From assembly GCF_029269835.1 (NCBI RefSeq), contig NZ_JARJBB010000002.1, positions 310,001 through 374,000 of the forward strand: a DNA stretch of 64,000 nt, in the 5' to 3' direction. This document shows, piece after piece, positions 53,908-64,000 of the stretch. Source of the DNA: Streptomyces tropicalis. GTDB lineage: Bacteria > Actinomycetota > Actinomycetes > Streptomycetales > Streptomycetaceae. The stretch's first letter is position 1. Each line of letters starts with the position of its first letter. The position numbers were made by a program, and so were the translations under genes. Under the pieces are notes generated by a model. It did no database searches, was not told the origin of the DNA, and saw only the letters and a program-made list of their open reading frames with translations.

Positions 53908-54942
53908 ATGACCGAGCACCATCACTTGCCGTCCGAGCTCGATGTCCCCTCCGAGGCTCCCGACCGCAACCTCGCCCTGGAGCTCGTCCGGGTGACCGAA
54001 GCCGCGGCCATGGCCGCCGGCCGCTGGGTCGGCCGCGGCGACAAGAACGGTGCCGACGGTGCCGCGGTGCGCGCCATGCGCACCCTCGTCTCCACCGTGT
54101 CGATGAACGGCGTGGTCGTCATCGGCGAGGGCGAGAAGGACGAGGCGCCGATGCTCTTCAACGGCGAGCGCGTCGGCGACGGGACCGGGGCCGAGGTCGA
54201 CATCGCCGTCGACCCGATCGACGGCACCACCCTCACCGCGAAGGGCATGCCGAACGCGATCGCCGTCCTCGCGGCCACCGAGCGCGGCGCGATGTTCGAC
54301 CCGTCCGCGGTGTTCTACATGGACAAGCTGGTCACCGGCCCGGAGGCGGCCGACTTCGTCGACATCAACGCCCCGGTGTCCGTGAACATCAAGCGGGTCG
54401 CCCGGGCCAAGAACTCCACGCCCGAGGACGTCACGGTGGTCATCCTGGACCGGCCGCGGCACGAGGGGCTCATCAAGGAGGTGCGGGACACCGGCGCCCG
54501 CATCAAGCTGATCTCCGACGGCGACGTCGCGGGCTCGATCCTGGCGCTGCGCGACGGCACCGGCATCGACCTGCTGCTCGGCGTCGGCGGTACGCCCGAG
54601 GGCATCATCTCGGCCTGTGCCGTGAAGTGCCTCGGCGGCACGATCCAGGGCAAGCTGTGGCCGAAGGACGACGAGGAGCGGCAGCGGGCGATCGACGCCG
54701 GGCACGACCTCGACCGCGTGCTGACCACGGACGACCTGGTCGCCGGAGAGAACGTCTTCTTCGTCGCCACCGGCATCACCGACGGCGAGCTGATGCGCGG
54801 GGTGCGCTACCGCGCGGAGACCGCGACGACCGACTCGATCGTGATGCGCTCCAAGTCGGGCACGGTCCGCCGGATCGACTCCGAGCACCGGCTGAGCAAG
54901 CTGCGCGCCTACAGCGCGATCGACTTCGACCGCGCCAAGTAG
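53908..54942 (+). CDS. glpX: Fructose-1,6-bisphosphatase class II
   Basis: A 344-aa metal-dependent phosphatase of gluconeogenesis. The metal/catalytic motifs are [14 protein letters not shown] (Glu and Asp ligands), VDPIDGTTL (the DPIDGT core shared with the inositol phosphatase superfamily) and [15 protein letters not shown]. The opening is [35 protein letters not shown] 53908 has GAAAGG about 10 nt upstream. In actinobacteria this is usually the main or only FBPase. Confidence 0.95.
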   Translation: MTEHHHLPSELDVPSEAPDRNLALELVRVTEAAAMAAGRWVGRGDKNGADGAAVRAMRTLVSTVSMNGVVVIGEGEKDEAPMLFNGERVGDGTGAEVDIAVDPIDGTTLTAKGMPNAIAVLAATERGAMFDPSAVFYMDKLVTGPEAADFVDINAPVSVNIKRVARAKNSTPEDVTVVILDRPRHEGLIKEVRDTGARIKLISDGDVAGSILALRDGTGIDLLLGVGGTPEGIISACAVKCLGGTIQGKLWPKDDEERQRAIDAGHDLDRVLTTDDLVAGENVFFVATGITDGELMRGVRYRAETATTDSIVMRSKSGTVRRIDSEHRLSKLRAYSAIDFDRAK

Positions 54943-55041
54943 CGGGCACGGCCGAGCCGTTCGTCGTGCGGCCCGGCCGTGAGCAGTCGTCCGGCGGGAC
55001 GCCCCCGGGTGTGCGGAGGGCGCCCCGTCCCCGACGCGAGG

Positions 55042-55419
55042 TCAGCCGGCCGCGGCTATGCGGCCGGCCGGCCGGGCCGTGTTCTTCAGCTCCAGGTCGC
55101 GGCGTCGGCGCCGAGCCAGGACGACACGGCGCTCGGCGGCGGTGAGGCCGCCCCACACGCCGTAGGGCTCGGGCTGGAGCAGGGCGTGCTCACGGCACTC
55201 GACCATCACCGGGCAGCGCGCGCACACCCGCTTGGCCGCCTCCTCGCGCGACAGCCGCGCGGCGGTGGGTTCCTTGGAGGGGGCGAAGAACAGGCCCGCC
55301 TCGTCGCGCCGGCACACCGCCTCGGTGTGCCAGGGCGCCTCCTGATCCCGGTCCCGCGCCGGCCCCCGCTGGGCCGGAACGGCGGCTACCTGCAGGGACG
55401 AATGCGGCGGTTGCAGCAC
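55042..55419 (-). CDS. wblI: WhiB-family iron-sulfur regulator (WblI-like)
   Basis: 125 aa with the WhiB arrangement: a first Cys in HTEAVCRRDEAGLFF, then CARCPVMVEC giving the CX2CX5C remainder of the [4Fe-4S] ligands, the turn GVWGG, and a basic DNA-contact end RRVVLARRRRRDLEL. The start is GTG 55419 (VLQPPHSSLQ) with GGAGAAG upstream; the frame is open earlier but without support. The name rests on position beside glpX, where S. coelicolor carries wblI; the family call is firm. Confidence 0.9.
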   Translation of the reverse strand: MLQPPHSSLQVAAVPAQRGPARDRDQEAPWHTEAVCRRDEAGLFFAPSKEPTAARLSREEAAKRVCARCPVMVECREHALLQPEPYGVWGGLTAAERRVVLARRRRRDLELKNTARPAGRIAAAG

Positions 55420-55621
55420 GGTCTTCTCCTGACGACGGCTTCGCGAGCGAGAGACGATGCAGCAAGCCCTACCCGCTGTGCGCGCGCCTATGCACTGAGT
55501 TCCCACCCGCCAGGCTCGCGGACCCTCGCACACGCCCCGCCTCGGCCACCGCCGGACGCCGGACGCCCTCCGCCGGGCAGCCGGACACCCGTGCCGGCCG
55601 CCGGATGCGCGGCCACCGGCG

Positions 55622-56305
55622 TCACAGGTGCTTGCGCACGCCCTTGTCGGCCTTGCGCTGCACCCGGTCCAGGATGTCCGCGACGATCCTGCCCCGCCGG
55701 GGCCGGGCCTCCACGTTGCCCAGGACCGCCCAGCCGTCGACGTACACCACGGGGGCGTCCGCCTCGGCCGAATCCAGCGTGGCCACCTCGAAGTTGCCGA
55801 GGACGCCGCCGCCGGTGCCGCGCAGCGACACGTTCTCCGGGACGCGGATCTGGATGTCGCCGAAGACCGACACCGCCCTGATCACGACCTGCTGGTACTC
55901 GAAGATCGCCTCGCTGAGGTCGATCTCCACGCTGCCGAAGACCGAGTACGCGTGCAGCCGCCGCCCCGCGCGCCAGCGGCCGCGGCGCACGGCGGCACTG
56001 AGGACGGCGACGATGCCGGCGTCGGCCTCGTCGGGCACGGCGCCGGGGGTCGGGCGGGACGGCGCGGAGGTGTACGGCGCGGCGGACACGTGCCGGGCGG
56101 CGGGCAGGTCCCGGACGAAGACCTCGAGCTCGCCGGCCGTCCTGGCGTTCAGCACCCCCTCGACGCGCTCGGCGTGCTCGTCCGCGGTCAGCCGACCCTC
56201 GGCCAGCGCCTCGCGCAGGATGTCGGCGATGCGGTCGCGGTCGGCGTCCGAGGCGCGCAGTTCGGCGGCGGCGACCCGCGGTGCGGTCTGCTTCTGAAGG
56301 TCCAC
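55622..56305 (-). CDS. DUF1707/LiaF-like cell-envelope protein
   Basis: 227 aa. An N-terminal DUF1707 domain (ELRASDADRDRIADILREALAEGRLTADEHAERVEGVLNARTAGEL) is joined by a Pro-rich linker to a LiaF-like beta-helix end (SVFGSVEIDLSEAIFE, SVFGDIQIRVPENV, VLGNFEVATLDS, AVLGNVEARPRRG). No membrane helix is visible, unlike many relatives. Such proteins are linked to cell-wall stress sensing. It starts at GTG 56305. Confidence 0.85.
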   Translation of the reverse strand: MDLQKQTAPRVAAAELRASDADRDRIADILREALAEGRLTADEHAERVEGVLNARTAGELEVFVRDLPAARHVSAAPYTSAPSRPTPGAVPDEADAGIVAVLSAAVRRGRWRAGRRLHAYSVFGSVEIDLSEAIFEYQQVVIRAVSVFGDIQIRVPENVSLRGTGGGVLGNFEVATLDSAEADAPVVYVDGWAVLGNVEARPRRGRIVADILDRVQRKADKGVRKHL

Positions 56306-56494
56306 GGCAGCAGCGTACCGAAACGCGATAGATCGCGACTACCCCGCGTCCGCCGTCCGTGGGAATCGGTGCGGTCCGCACGCCGGCCGGAACTGAGCCC
56401 GACCTCACAGCTCCCCCGCCGGCGGCAGGTTCTACGCTGGTGAGCGCCCGCCAAGGGAGGCGGGCGCCGTCTGCCGAGTGAGGAATGGGCTGAG

Positions 56495-58165
<1,671 letters not shown>

Positions 58166-58172
58166 GGCAGCA

Positions 58173-58197
58173 CGGGCCGGCCGCTGCGGCCGGCCCG
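58173..58197 (+). terminator. Hairpin terminator between the two fumarase genes
   Basis: An 11-bp perfect stem (58173-58183 with 58187-58197) and a 3-nt loop, 8 nt after the class I fumarase stop codon; the two fumarase genes are therefore probably separate transcripts. Confidence 0.75.
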
Positions 58198-58379
58198 CAC
58201 GGCGTCGTACGGGCGGCTCCCACCGGGGTGCGGGGGGGGCCGCCCGCCGCATGTCCGCGCCACCCGTCCGCCGCGCCGCCGCAAGGCGGTCCGCGGTGCG
58301 CGGCGGGCGATGCTGGAGCGGCCGGTGGGAGGGAATACCGCACCGGCGGACCGCGCTTCGACCTTGCGGAGGTACGACG

Positions 58380-59792
58380 ATGACGACCACTGAGGGCGCC
58401 CCCGAGGGCGGGCACCACCGCATCGAGCACGATTCCATGGGCGAGGTCCGGGTCCCCGCCGACGCCAAGTGGCGGGCCCAGACCCAGCGCGCCGTGGAGA
58501 ACTTCCCCCTCTCCGGGCAGCGCCTGGAGCGCGCGCACATCGAGGCCCTCGCCCGCATCAAGGGCGCCGCGGCGAAGGTGAACGCCCGGCTGGGCGTGCT
58601 GGACGAGGACGTCGCCCGGGCCATCGAGGAGGCGGCGCGGGAGGTCGCCGAGGGCCGCTGGGACGCGCACTTCCCCGTCGACGTCTTCCAGACCGGCTCG
58701 GGCACGTCGTCCCACATGAACGCCAACGAGGTGATCGCCACCCTCGCGAGCGAGCGCCTCGGCCGGGACGTGCACCCCAACGACCACGTCAACGCCTCCC
58801 AGTCGTCCAACGACGTCTTCCCCTCGTCGCTGCACGTCGCCGCCACCGCCGCCGTCACCCGCGACCTCGTGCCGGCGCTGGAGCACCTCGCCGCGGCCCT
58901 GTCCCGCAAGGCGGCGGAGTTCGCCGACGTGGTGAAGTCCGGACGCACGCATCTGATGGACGCCACGCCCGTGACGCTGGGCCAGGAGTTCGGCGGGTAC
59001 GCCGCCCAGGTCCGCTACGGCGTCGAGCGGCTGCACGCCAGCCTGCCCCGGCTGGCCGAGCTGCCGCTGGGCGGCACCGCGGTCGGCACCGGCATCAACA
59101 CCCCGCCCGGCTTCTCCGCCGCGGTGATCGAGGAGGTCGCCGCCGCCACCGGGCTGCCGCTCACCGAGGCCCGCGACCACTTCGAGGCGCAGGGCGCGCG
59201 GGACGGCATCGTCGAGACCAGCGGGCAGCTGCGGACCGTCGCGGTGGGCCTCACGAAGATCGCCAACGATCTGCGGTGGATGGCGTCCGGGCCGCGCACC
59301 GGGCTCGCCGAGATCTCCCTGCCCGACCTGCAGCCCGGTTCCTCGATCATGCCCGGCAAGGTCAACCCGGTGGTGCCCGAGGCGGTGCTCATGGTCTGCG
59401 CCCAGGTGATCGGCAACGACGCCGCCGTGGCCTTCGCCGGCGCCGCGGGCAACTTCGAGCTCAACGTGATGCTCCCGGTCATCGCCCGGAACGTGCTGGA
59501 GTCGGTCCGGCTGCTCGCCCGCGCCGCCCGGCTGCTCGCCGACCGGACCGTCGACGGGATCACCGCGCACCGGGACCGGGCCCGGGAGTACGCCGAGTCC
59601 TCGCCCTCGGTGGTCACGCCGCTGAACCGCTACCTCGGCTACGAGGAGGCCGCGAAGGTCGCCAAGCGGGCGCTGGCCGAGCGGACGACGATCCGTCAGG
59701 CGGTGCTGGACGGCGGGTACGTCGAGCGGGGCGAGCTGACACTGGAGCAACTGGACGAGGCACTGGACGTCCTGCGGATGACGCATCCGTGA
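58380..59792 (+). CDS. fumC: Fumarate hydratase class II
   Basis: 470 aa, iron-independent homotetrameric fumarase. Conserved regions are [33 protein letters not shown], the His-containing [17 protein letters not shown] and the superfamily signature [14 protein letters not shown] 58380 ([13 protein letters not shown]) has GGAGGT 7 nt upstream. It is unrelated in fold to the class I enzyme beside it, giving the cell both iron-dependent and iron-independent fumarase. Confidence 0.95.
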   Translation: MTTTEGAPEGGHHRIEHDSMGEVRVPADAKWRAQTQRAVENFPLSGQRLERAHIEALARIKGAAAKVNARLGVLDEDVARAIEEAAREVAEGRWDAHFPVDVFQTGSGTSSHMNANEVIATLASERLGRDVHPNDHVNASQSSNDVFPSSLHVAATAAVTRDLVPALEHLAAALSRKAAEFADVVKSGRTHLMDATPVTLGQEFGGYAAQVRYGVERLHASLPRLAELPLGGTAVGTGINTPPGFSAAVIEEVAAATGLPLTEARDHFEAQGARDGIVETSGQLRTVAVGLTKIANDLRWMASGPRTGLAEISLPDLQPGSSIMPGKVNPVVPEAVLMVCAQVIGNDAAVAFAGAAGNFELNVMLPVIARNVLESVRLLARAARLLADRTVDGITAHRDRAREYAESSPSVVTPLNRYLGYEEAAKVAKRALAERTTIRQAVLDGGYVERGELTLEQLDEALDVLRMTHP

Positions 59793-60012
59793 CCGGGCCC
59801 CGGCGCCGGGCCGACGCGCCCCCGCCCCCGCCGGGCGCCGTGGCCGGCCGGCTCCCGATCCGGTCCACCACGGCCGGCGCACCCCCGCTCCGGCCCGGCG
59901 CCGCGGGCGCGCACCCCGTGCCGTGCCCGGGGCGGCGGTCGGGTCCCGCCCGCCGCCGGCGACTGTGCCGTGCACCGCAGCGCCGGCTGTGCCCTGCACC
60001 TAATATCTGTTC

Positions 60013-60705
60013 ATGGCAGACGACGGAGCGGTGAGACGCGAGGCGGGGGTTGGGGCGGGCGCCCGCTGGGCCCCGGGGAGCCGGATCCTGTGGCGCTACC
60101 GGGAGAACGGCGGCACGGGTTTCCACATCGCCCGCCCCGTGACGGTCGTCCGGGACGACGCGGAGCTGCTGGCGGTGTGGATGGCGCCGGGCACCGAGTG
60201 CGTCAAGCCGGTCCTCGCCGACGGCACGCCCGTCCACCGGGAGCCGCTCGCCTCGCGGTACACCAAGCCGCGGACGGTGCTGCGCGACCGCTGGTGGGGC
60301 ACCGGGGTGCTGAAGCTGGCGCGGCCGGGCGAGCCGTGGTCGACATGGCTCTTCTGGGACCCGGGCTGGCAGTTCCGGGACTGGTACGTGAACCTGGAGG
60401 AGCCGCTGGCCCGCTGGGCGGGCGGGGTCGACTCCGAGGACCACTTTCTGGACATCTCCGTGCACCCGGACCGCAGTTGGCACTGGCGCGACGAGGACGA
60501 GTTCGCCCAGGCGCAGCGCGACGGGCTGATGGCCCCCGCGCAGGCCGAGCGGGTGCGCGCGGCCGGCCGAGCGGCGGTGGAGGTGATCACCGCCTGGGGG
60601 CCGCCGTTCTCGGAGGGGTGGCAGGACTGGCGCCCGGATCCGGCCTGGCCGGTACCGTCGCTGCCGGAGGACTGGGACCGTACGACCGCGCACGTGTCCT
60701 CATGA
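60013..60705 (+). CDS. DUF402-domain protein (nucleoside diphosphate phosphatase-like)
   Basis: 230 aa. The DUF402 core shows WRYRENGGTGFHIARPVTVV, LFWDPGWQFRDWYVNLEEPL and DSEDHFLDISVHPDRSWHWRDEDEF, with the conserved Asp/Glu cluster for metal. Related Gram-positive proteins hydrolyse nucleoside di- and triphosphates. It starts at ATG 60013. No partner gene is adjacent. Confidence 0.85.
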   Translation: MADDGAVRREAGVGAGARWAPGSRILWRYRENGGTGFHIARPVTVVRDDAELLAVWMAPGTECVKPVLADGTPVHREPLASRYTKPRTVLRDRWWGTGVLKLARPGEPWSTWLFWDPGWQFRDWYVNLEEPLARWAGGVDSEDHFLDISVHPDRSWHWRDEDEFAQAQRDGLMAPAQAERVRAAGRAAVEVITAWGPPFSEGWQDWRPDPAWPVPSLPEDWDRTTAHVSS

Positions 60706-60710
60706 GACCC

Positions 60711-60741
60711 TTGATGCGCCCCCGGGCACGAAACGTAGGAT
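60711..60741 (+). promoter_or_regulatory. Candidate promoter upstream of the GAF-PP2C-HATPase gene
   Basis: TTGATG (60711-60716), a 19-nt spacer and TAGGAT (60736-60741) match the Streptomyces housekeeping pattern. The following leader would be about 240 nt. Confidence 0.5.
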
Positions 60742-60821
60742 CGTCCTCCGCAAGGGCGCACGGAAGCAACTCCGGGAGCGTGTGCCGAGTCTGACCGAAC
60801 GTCACCGAGGGGCGGCAGGAC

Positions 60822-61004
60822 GTGAGCGAGGGGTACCACGGCAACACCCGTGCGGGCCGCAGAGGGTCCGCCGGTGGCACAGGCACGGCCTCTGACCACG
60901 CCGGAAATCCGTTCCCGGGGCACGTATTGCGGGTATCGGGTCTTCGGCGGGACCATCTGCGCGCGCGGCGCGCAGCCCCGGACGGATGGATGCGACACGC
61001 GTGA
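60822..61004 (+). CDS. Possible small ORF in the leader of the PP2C gene
   Basis: A 60-aa frame from GTG 60822 with GGCAGGA about 3-4 nt upstream, overlapping the PP2C start by 19 nt in another frame. It is Arg/Gly-rich with no recognisable domain. It could be a coupled leader peptide or chance. Confidence 0.25.
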   Translation: MSEGYHGNTRAGRRGSAGGTGTASDHAGNPFPGHVLRVSGLRRDHLRARRAAPDGWMRHA

Positions 61005-63118
61005 CGGAGCAGCCGACCTCCTTCGACCGCGCCCAGTCGGGCGCCGACCCCGCGGACGGCCGCGGGGCGCTCCTGCGTGCCTCGACGCCGCCGCGCTCCC
61101 CGGGTGCCGCCGCCTTACCGGTACAGGCCCGGACCGGCGAACCGCCGTCGGGGCCCCGCCCGGGCCCGCCGCCGGGCCCCGGCCAGGACACCGCGCCCTC
61201 CGGGGCGGCTCCCGCGGGCGCTGGGGCGTCCCTGCCCGCGGGCGGCGGGCCCGAGCACGCCCAGCCCTCCGCGGCCGAACCGGACACGCACCGGCCGCGG
61301 CCCGCGCCGGAGACCGCCGCGGCGGTGCCGGAGCAGGGCAGGGGCACCCAGGAGCGGCCGGTCGAGCGGCGCACCGGGCAGCGGCTGCCGGCCGGCGGGC
61401 CGCTGCCGATGCGGCGCGACGGCGACCGGCTGCGGTTCGTGGGCGCGGCCACCCGGCGCATCGCCCGCGGCATGGACCTGGACGAGATCGTCATGGGGCT
61501 GTGCCGGGCGACCGTGCCGACGTTCTCCGACGCGATCCTGGTCTATCTGCGCGAGCCGCTCCCGGTGGGCGACGAGCGGCCGGTCGGCCCGCTGGTGCTG
61601 CGGCTGCGCCGCTCCGACCGGATCCCGGCCGAGCGCGACACGGAGAACGGCTTCATGCCCGCCCCGGTGCCGGAGCAGCCGTCGGAGCTGTCGGTGGTGA
61701 CCAACGAGCTGTGCGAGGTGCGGCCCGGCAGTGCGCTCGGCGAGGTGCTCCGCGGGGTGCGCCCGGTGTTCACCGACGCGCCCTCCGCCCGTGCCGCGCT
61801 GAACGAGCTGCTCGGCGAGGACGCCGCGCTGCCGCTGCCCGACGGGCGGCGTGCCGTGCTGGCGCCGCTGCGCGGGCGGCGGCGCGTCATCGGCGCGGCG
61901 CTCTTCCTGCGCCGCCCCGAGCGGCCCGCCTTCGAGGCGGACGACCTGCTGGTGGCCGCACAGCTCGCCACGCACAGCGCGCTCGGCATCGACAAGGCGG
62001 TGCTGTACGGGCGCGAGGCGTACATCGCCGACGAGCTGCAGCGCACCATGCTGCCGGAGACGCTGCCGCGCCCGACGGGCGTCCGGCTGGCCTCCCGCTA
62101 CCTGCCCGCCGCGGAGACCGCACGCGTGGGCGGCGACTGGTACGACGCGATCCCGCTGCCCGGCAGCCGGGTCGCGCTGGTCGTCGGCGACGTGATGGGC
62201 CACTCCATGACCTCGGCGGCGATCATGGGCCAGCTGCGCACCACCGCGCAGACCCTCGCCGGGCTCGACCTGCCCCCGCAGGAGGTGCTGCACCACCTCG
62301 ACGAGCAGGCGCAGCGCCTGGGCACGGACCGCATGGCGACCTGCCTGTACGCGGTCTACGACCCGGTCTCGCACCGGATCACGATCGCCAACGCCGGCCA
62401 TCCGCCGCCCGTCCTGCTGCACCTGGGCGGCCGGGCGGAGGTCCTGCGGGTGCCGCCGGGCGCGCCGATCGGTGTGGGCGGCGTCGACTTCGAGGCGGTG
62501 GAGTTGGACGCGCCGGCGGGCGCGACGCTGCTGCTGTACACCGACGGGCTGGTGGAGTCGCGGCTGCGGGACGTGTGGACCGGCATAGAGCAGCTGCGCG
62601 AGAAGCTCGCCGCGACCGCGCAGCTCACCGGCCCGGACCACCCGCCGCCGCTGGAGGCGCTGTGCGACGAGGTGCTCGACATGCTCGGCCCGGGCGACCG
62701 GGACGACGACATCGCGCTGCTCGCCGCCCGCTTCGACGGCATCGCGCCCAGTGACGTGGCGTACTGGTCCCTGGAGCCGGAGGACGCCGCCCCGGGGCGG
62801 GCGCGCCGGCTGGCCCGGAGGGCACTGGCCCGGTGGGGTCTGGAGGACCTCACCGACGCGGTGGAACTGCTGGTCAGCGAGGTCGTCACCAATGCCGTGC
62901 GCTATGCGTCGCGGCCGGTCACGCTGCGTCTGCTGCGGACCGACGTATTGCGCTGCGAGGTGGGCGACGACGTGCCCCAGCTGCCGCGGCTGCGGCAGGC
63001 GCGGGCCACGGACGAGGGCGGCCGCGGGCTGTACCTGGTGAACCGGCTGGCCCGCCGGTGGGGCGCGACCAGGCTGAGCACCGGAAAAGTGGTGTGGTTC
63101 GAGTTGAACCGCGGCTGA
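60986..63118 (+). CDS. GAF-SpoIIE phosphatase-HATPase signalling protein
   Basis: 710 aa. Residues 1-145 are Pro/Ala-rich and disordered. A GAF domain covers about 150-345. The PP2C/SpoIIE domain spans about 360-585 with [33 protein letters not shown] and [13 protein letters not shown], so its metal-binding aspartates are intact. The HATPase domain at about 595-710 has [14 protein letters not shown] and [19 protein letters not shown] 60986 is used; GTG 61001, five codons later, is an alternative. It probably acts on an anti-sigma factor antagonist encoded elsewhere. Confidence 0.88.
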   Translation: MDATRVTEQPTSFDRAQSGADPADGRGALLRASTPPRSPGAAALPVQARTGEPPSGPRPGPPPGPGQDTAPSGAAPAGAGASLPAGGGPEHAQPSAAEPDTHRPRPAPETAAAVPEQGRGTQERPVERRTGQRLPAGGPLPMRRDGDRLRFVGAATRRIARGMDLDEIVMGLCRATVPTFSDAILVYLREPLPVGDERPVGPLVLRLRRSDRIPAERDTENGFMPAPVPEQPSELSVVTNELCEVRPGSALGEVLRGVRPVFTDAPSARAALNELLGEDAALPLPDGRRAVLAPLRGRRRVIGAALFLRRPERPAFEADDLLVAAQLATHSALGIDKAVLYGREAYIADELQRTMLPETLPRPTGVRLASRYLPAAETARVGGDWYDAIPLPGSRVALVVGDVMGHSMTSAAIMGQLRTTAQTLAGLDLPPQEVLHHLDEQAQRLGTDRMATCLYAVYDPVSHRITIANAGHPPPVLLHLGGRAEVLRVPPGAPIGVGGVDFEAVELDAPAGATLLLYTDGLVESRLRDVWTGIEQLREKLAATAQLTGPDHPPPLEALCDEVLDMLGPGDRDDDIALLAARFDGIAPSDVAYWSLEPEDAAPGRARRLARRALARWGLEDLTDAVELLVSEVVTNAVRYASRPVTLRLLRTDVLRCEVGDDVPQLPRLRQARATDEGGRGLYLVNRLARRWGATRLSTGKVVWFELNRG

Positions 63119-63159
63119 CGGGTACCCGGCCGGGACCGCCCCGGGCCGGGCCGCGTCGC

Positions 63160-63195
63160 GGACCGGTTCCGCCGTTGCCGGTGCGGAGCCGGTCC
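63160..63195 (+). terminator. Hairpin terminator before the catalase gene
   Basis: A stem of 13 pairs including one G-T (63160-63172 with 63183-63195), 41 nt after the PP2C gene stop codon. Confidence 0.65.
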
Positions 63196-63255
63196 GGCCG
63201 GCCTCCGGGGTGGGGTGCAGCGACCCGACGACTCACTCCCCGCGGGAGGACGCTC

Positions 63256-64000
63256 GTGACGCAGGAATCCCAGAAGGCCCCGTACACCACGGACAACGTC
63301 GGCATCCCGGTGGAGAGCGACGAGCACTCGCTGACCGTGGGCGCCGACGGGCCGATTCTGCTGCAGGACCACTACCTCATCGAGAAGATGGCCCAGTTCA
63401 ACCGGGAGCGGGTCCCGGAGCGGGTCGTGCACGCCAAGGGCAGCGGCGCGTACGGGTTCTTCGAGGTGACCAACGACGTCAGCCAGTTCACCCGGGCGGA
63501 CCTCTTCCAGCCCGGCCGGCGCACCCCGATGCTGGCGCGCTTCTCGACCGTGGCGGGCGAGCAGGGGTCGCCCGACACCTGGCGCGACCCTCGCGGGTTC
63601 GCGCTGAAGTTCTACACCGGGCACGGCAATTACGACATGGTGGGGAACAACACCCCGGTCTTCTTCGTCCGTGACACGATCAAGTTCCAGGACTTCATCC
63701 GCTCGCAGAAGCGCCACCCGGTCACGGGCCTGCGCAGCAACGACATGCAGTGGGACTTCTGGACGCTGTCCCCGGAGTCGGCGCACCAGGTCGCCTGGCT
63801 GATGGGCGACCGGGGCATCCCGCGGACCTACCGCCACATGAACGGGTACTCCTCGCACACGTACATGTGGATCAACGGCGGCGGCGAGCGGTTCTGGGTG
63901 AAGTACCACTTCAAGACGGACCAGGGCATCGAGTTCCTGACCCAGGCGGACGCCGACGAGCTGGCCGGTTCCGACGCCGACCTGCACCGACGCGACCTGT
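63256..64000 (+). CDS. katA: Catalase (monofunctional haem type; 5' part, cut by the window edge)
   Basis: The first 248 residues are visible. The distal haem-pocket His is in [19 protein letters not shown], and the distal Asn is in [17 protein letters not shown]. The catalase signature regions [27 protein letters not shown] and [14 protein letters not shown] are intact. It removes hydrogen peroxide in the cytoplasm. GTG 63256 ([14 protein letters not shown]) has GGGAGGA 5 nt upstream. The C-terminal half with the proximal Tyr lies outside. The symbol is generic for this family. Confidence 0.95.
   Translation, partial: MTQESQKAPYTTDNVGIPVESDEHSLTVGADGPILLQDHYLIEKMAQFNRERVPERVVHAKGSGAYGFFEVTNDVSQFTRADLFQPGRRTPMLARFSTVAGEQGSPDTWRDPRGFALKFYTGHGNYDMVGNNTPVFFVRDTIKFQDFIRSQKRHPVTGLRSNDMQWDFWTLSPESAHQVAWLMGDRGIPRTYRHMNGYSSHTYMWINGGGERFWVKYHFKTDQGIEFLTQADADELAGSDADLHRRDL

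Overview
The window is about 72% G+C, codes densely on both strands, and uses many GTG/TTG starts and tightly overlapping genes. Together with mycothiol biosynthesis (mshB), a WhiB-like gene, a BldK-type oligopeptide permease and SpoIIE/HATPase phosphatases, this points to a Streptomyces chromosome core. As far as I can recall the map, gene order follows the S. coelicolor interval around SCO5126 down to SCO5040, read in reverse. That synteny is from memory, not from a comparison.

Layout. 1-4640 (minus strand): the edge of a DrrA-like ABC ATPase gene with an operator-like palindrome, a membrane-anchored peptidoglycan-binding-like protein, DUF6113, mshB and a 64-aa membrane protein. 4816-7435: an S9 prolyl oligopeptidase-type peptidase and a doubtful small membrane ORF. 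7613-19302: two tandem paralogous five-gene Opp/BldK-type peptide importers, both minus strand and both ordered binding protein, two permeases, two ATPases. 19886-24311: typA and a large orphan peptide-binding lipoprotein. 24645-28560: a plus-strand succinate dehydrogenase operon of the mycobacterial Sdh1 type. 28616-31670: a divergent pair, a GH18-like membrane protein and an unknown membrane protein. 31749-36938: a PAS-PAS-GAF-PP2C-HATPase protein, a stand-alone HATPase, a Nudix hydrolase, a SPOR-like small protein and a GntR regulator. 37339-40448: an unusual serpin and a threonine synthase-like PLP enzyme.

40641-44619 is the most unusual part. A membrane M50 zinc protease and a ThiF/E1-like adenylating enzyme, overlapping by 4 nt and each with what looks like a PqqD-like peptide-recognition domain, are transcribed divergently from a 25-residue ORF followed 13 nt later by an M14 zinc carboxypeptidase. 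This looks like a compact RiPP-type module (ribosomal precursor, E1-like modifier, two proteases) that I cannot match to a named class. A DUF234-type AAA ATPase with an AT-rich nested-repeat operator follows at 44841-46259.

46497-64000 is mostly housekeeping: ychF, DUF6542, ppgK, ispH, xseA/xseB, a RutE-like reductase, DUF4245, glpX, a wblI-like gene, a DUF1707 protein, two unrelated fumarases (class I and class II), DUF402, a second GAF-PP2C-HATPase protein and a catalase cut by the right edge. Strong GC-rich hairpins separate most convergent units. I see no tRNA, rRNA, CRISPR array, insertion sequence or phage gene.
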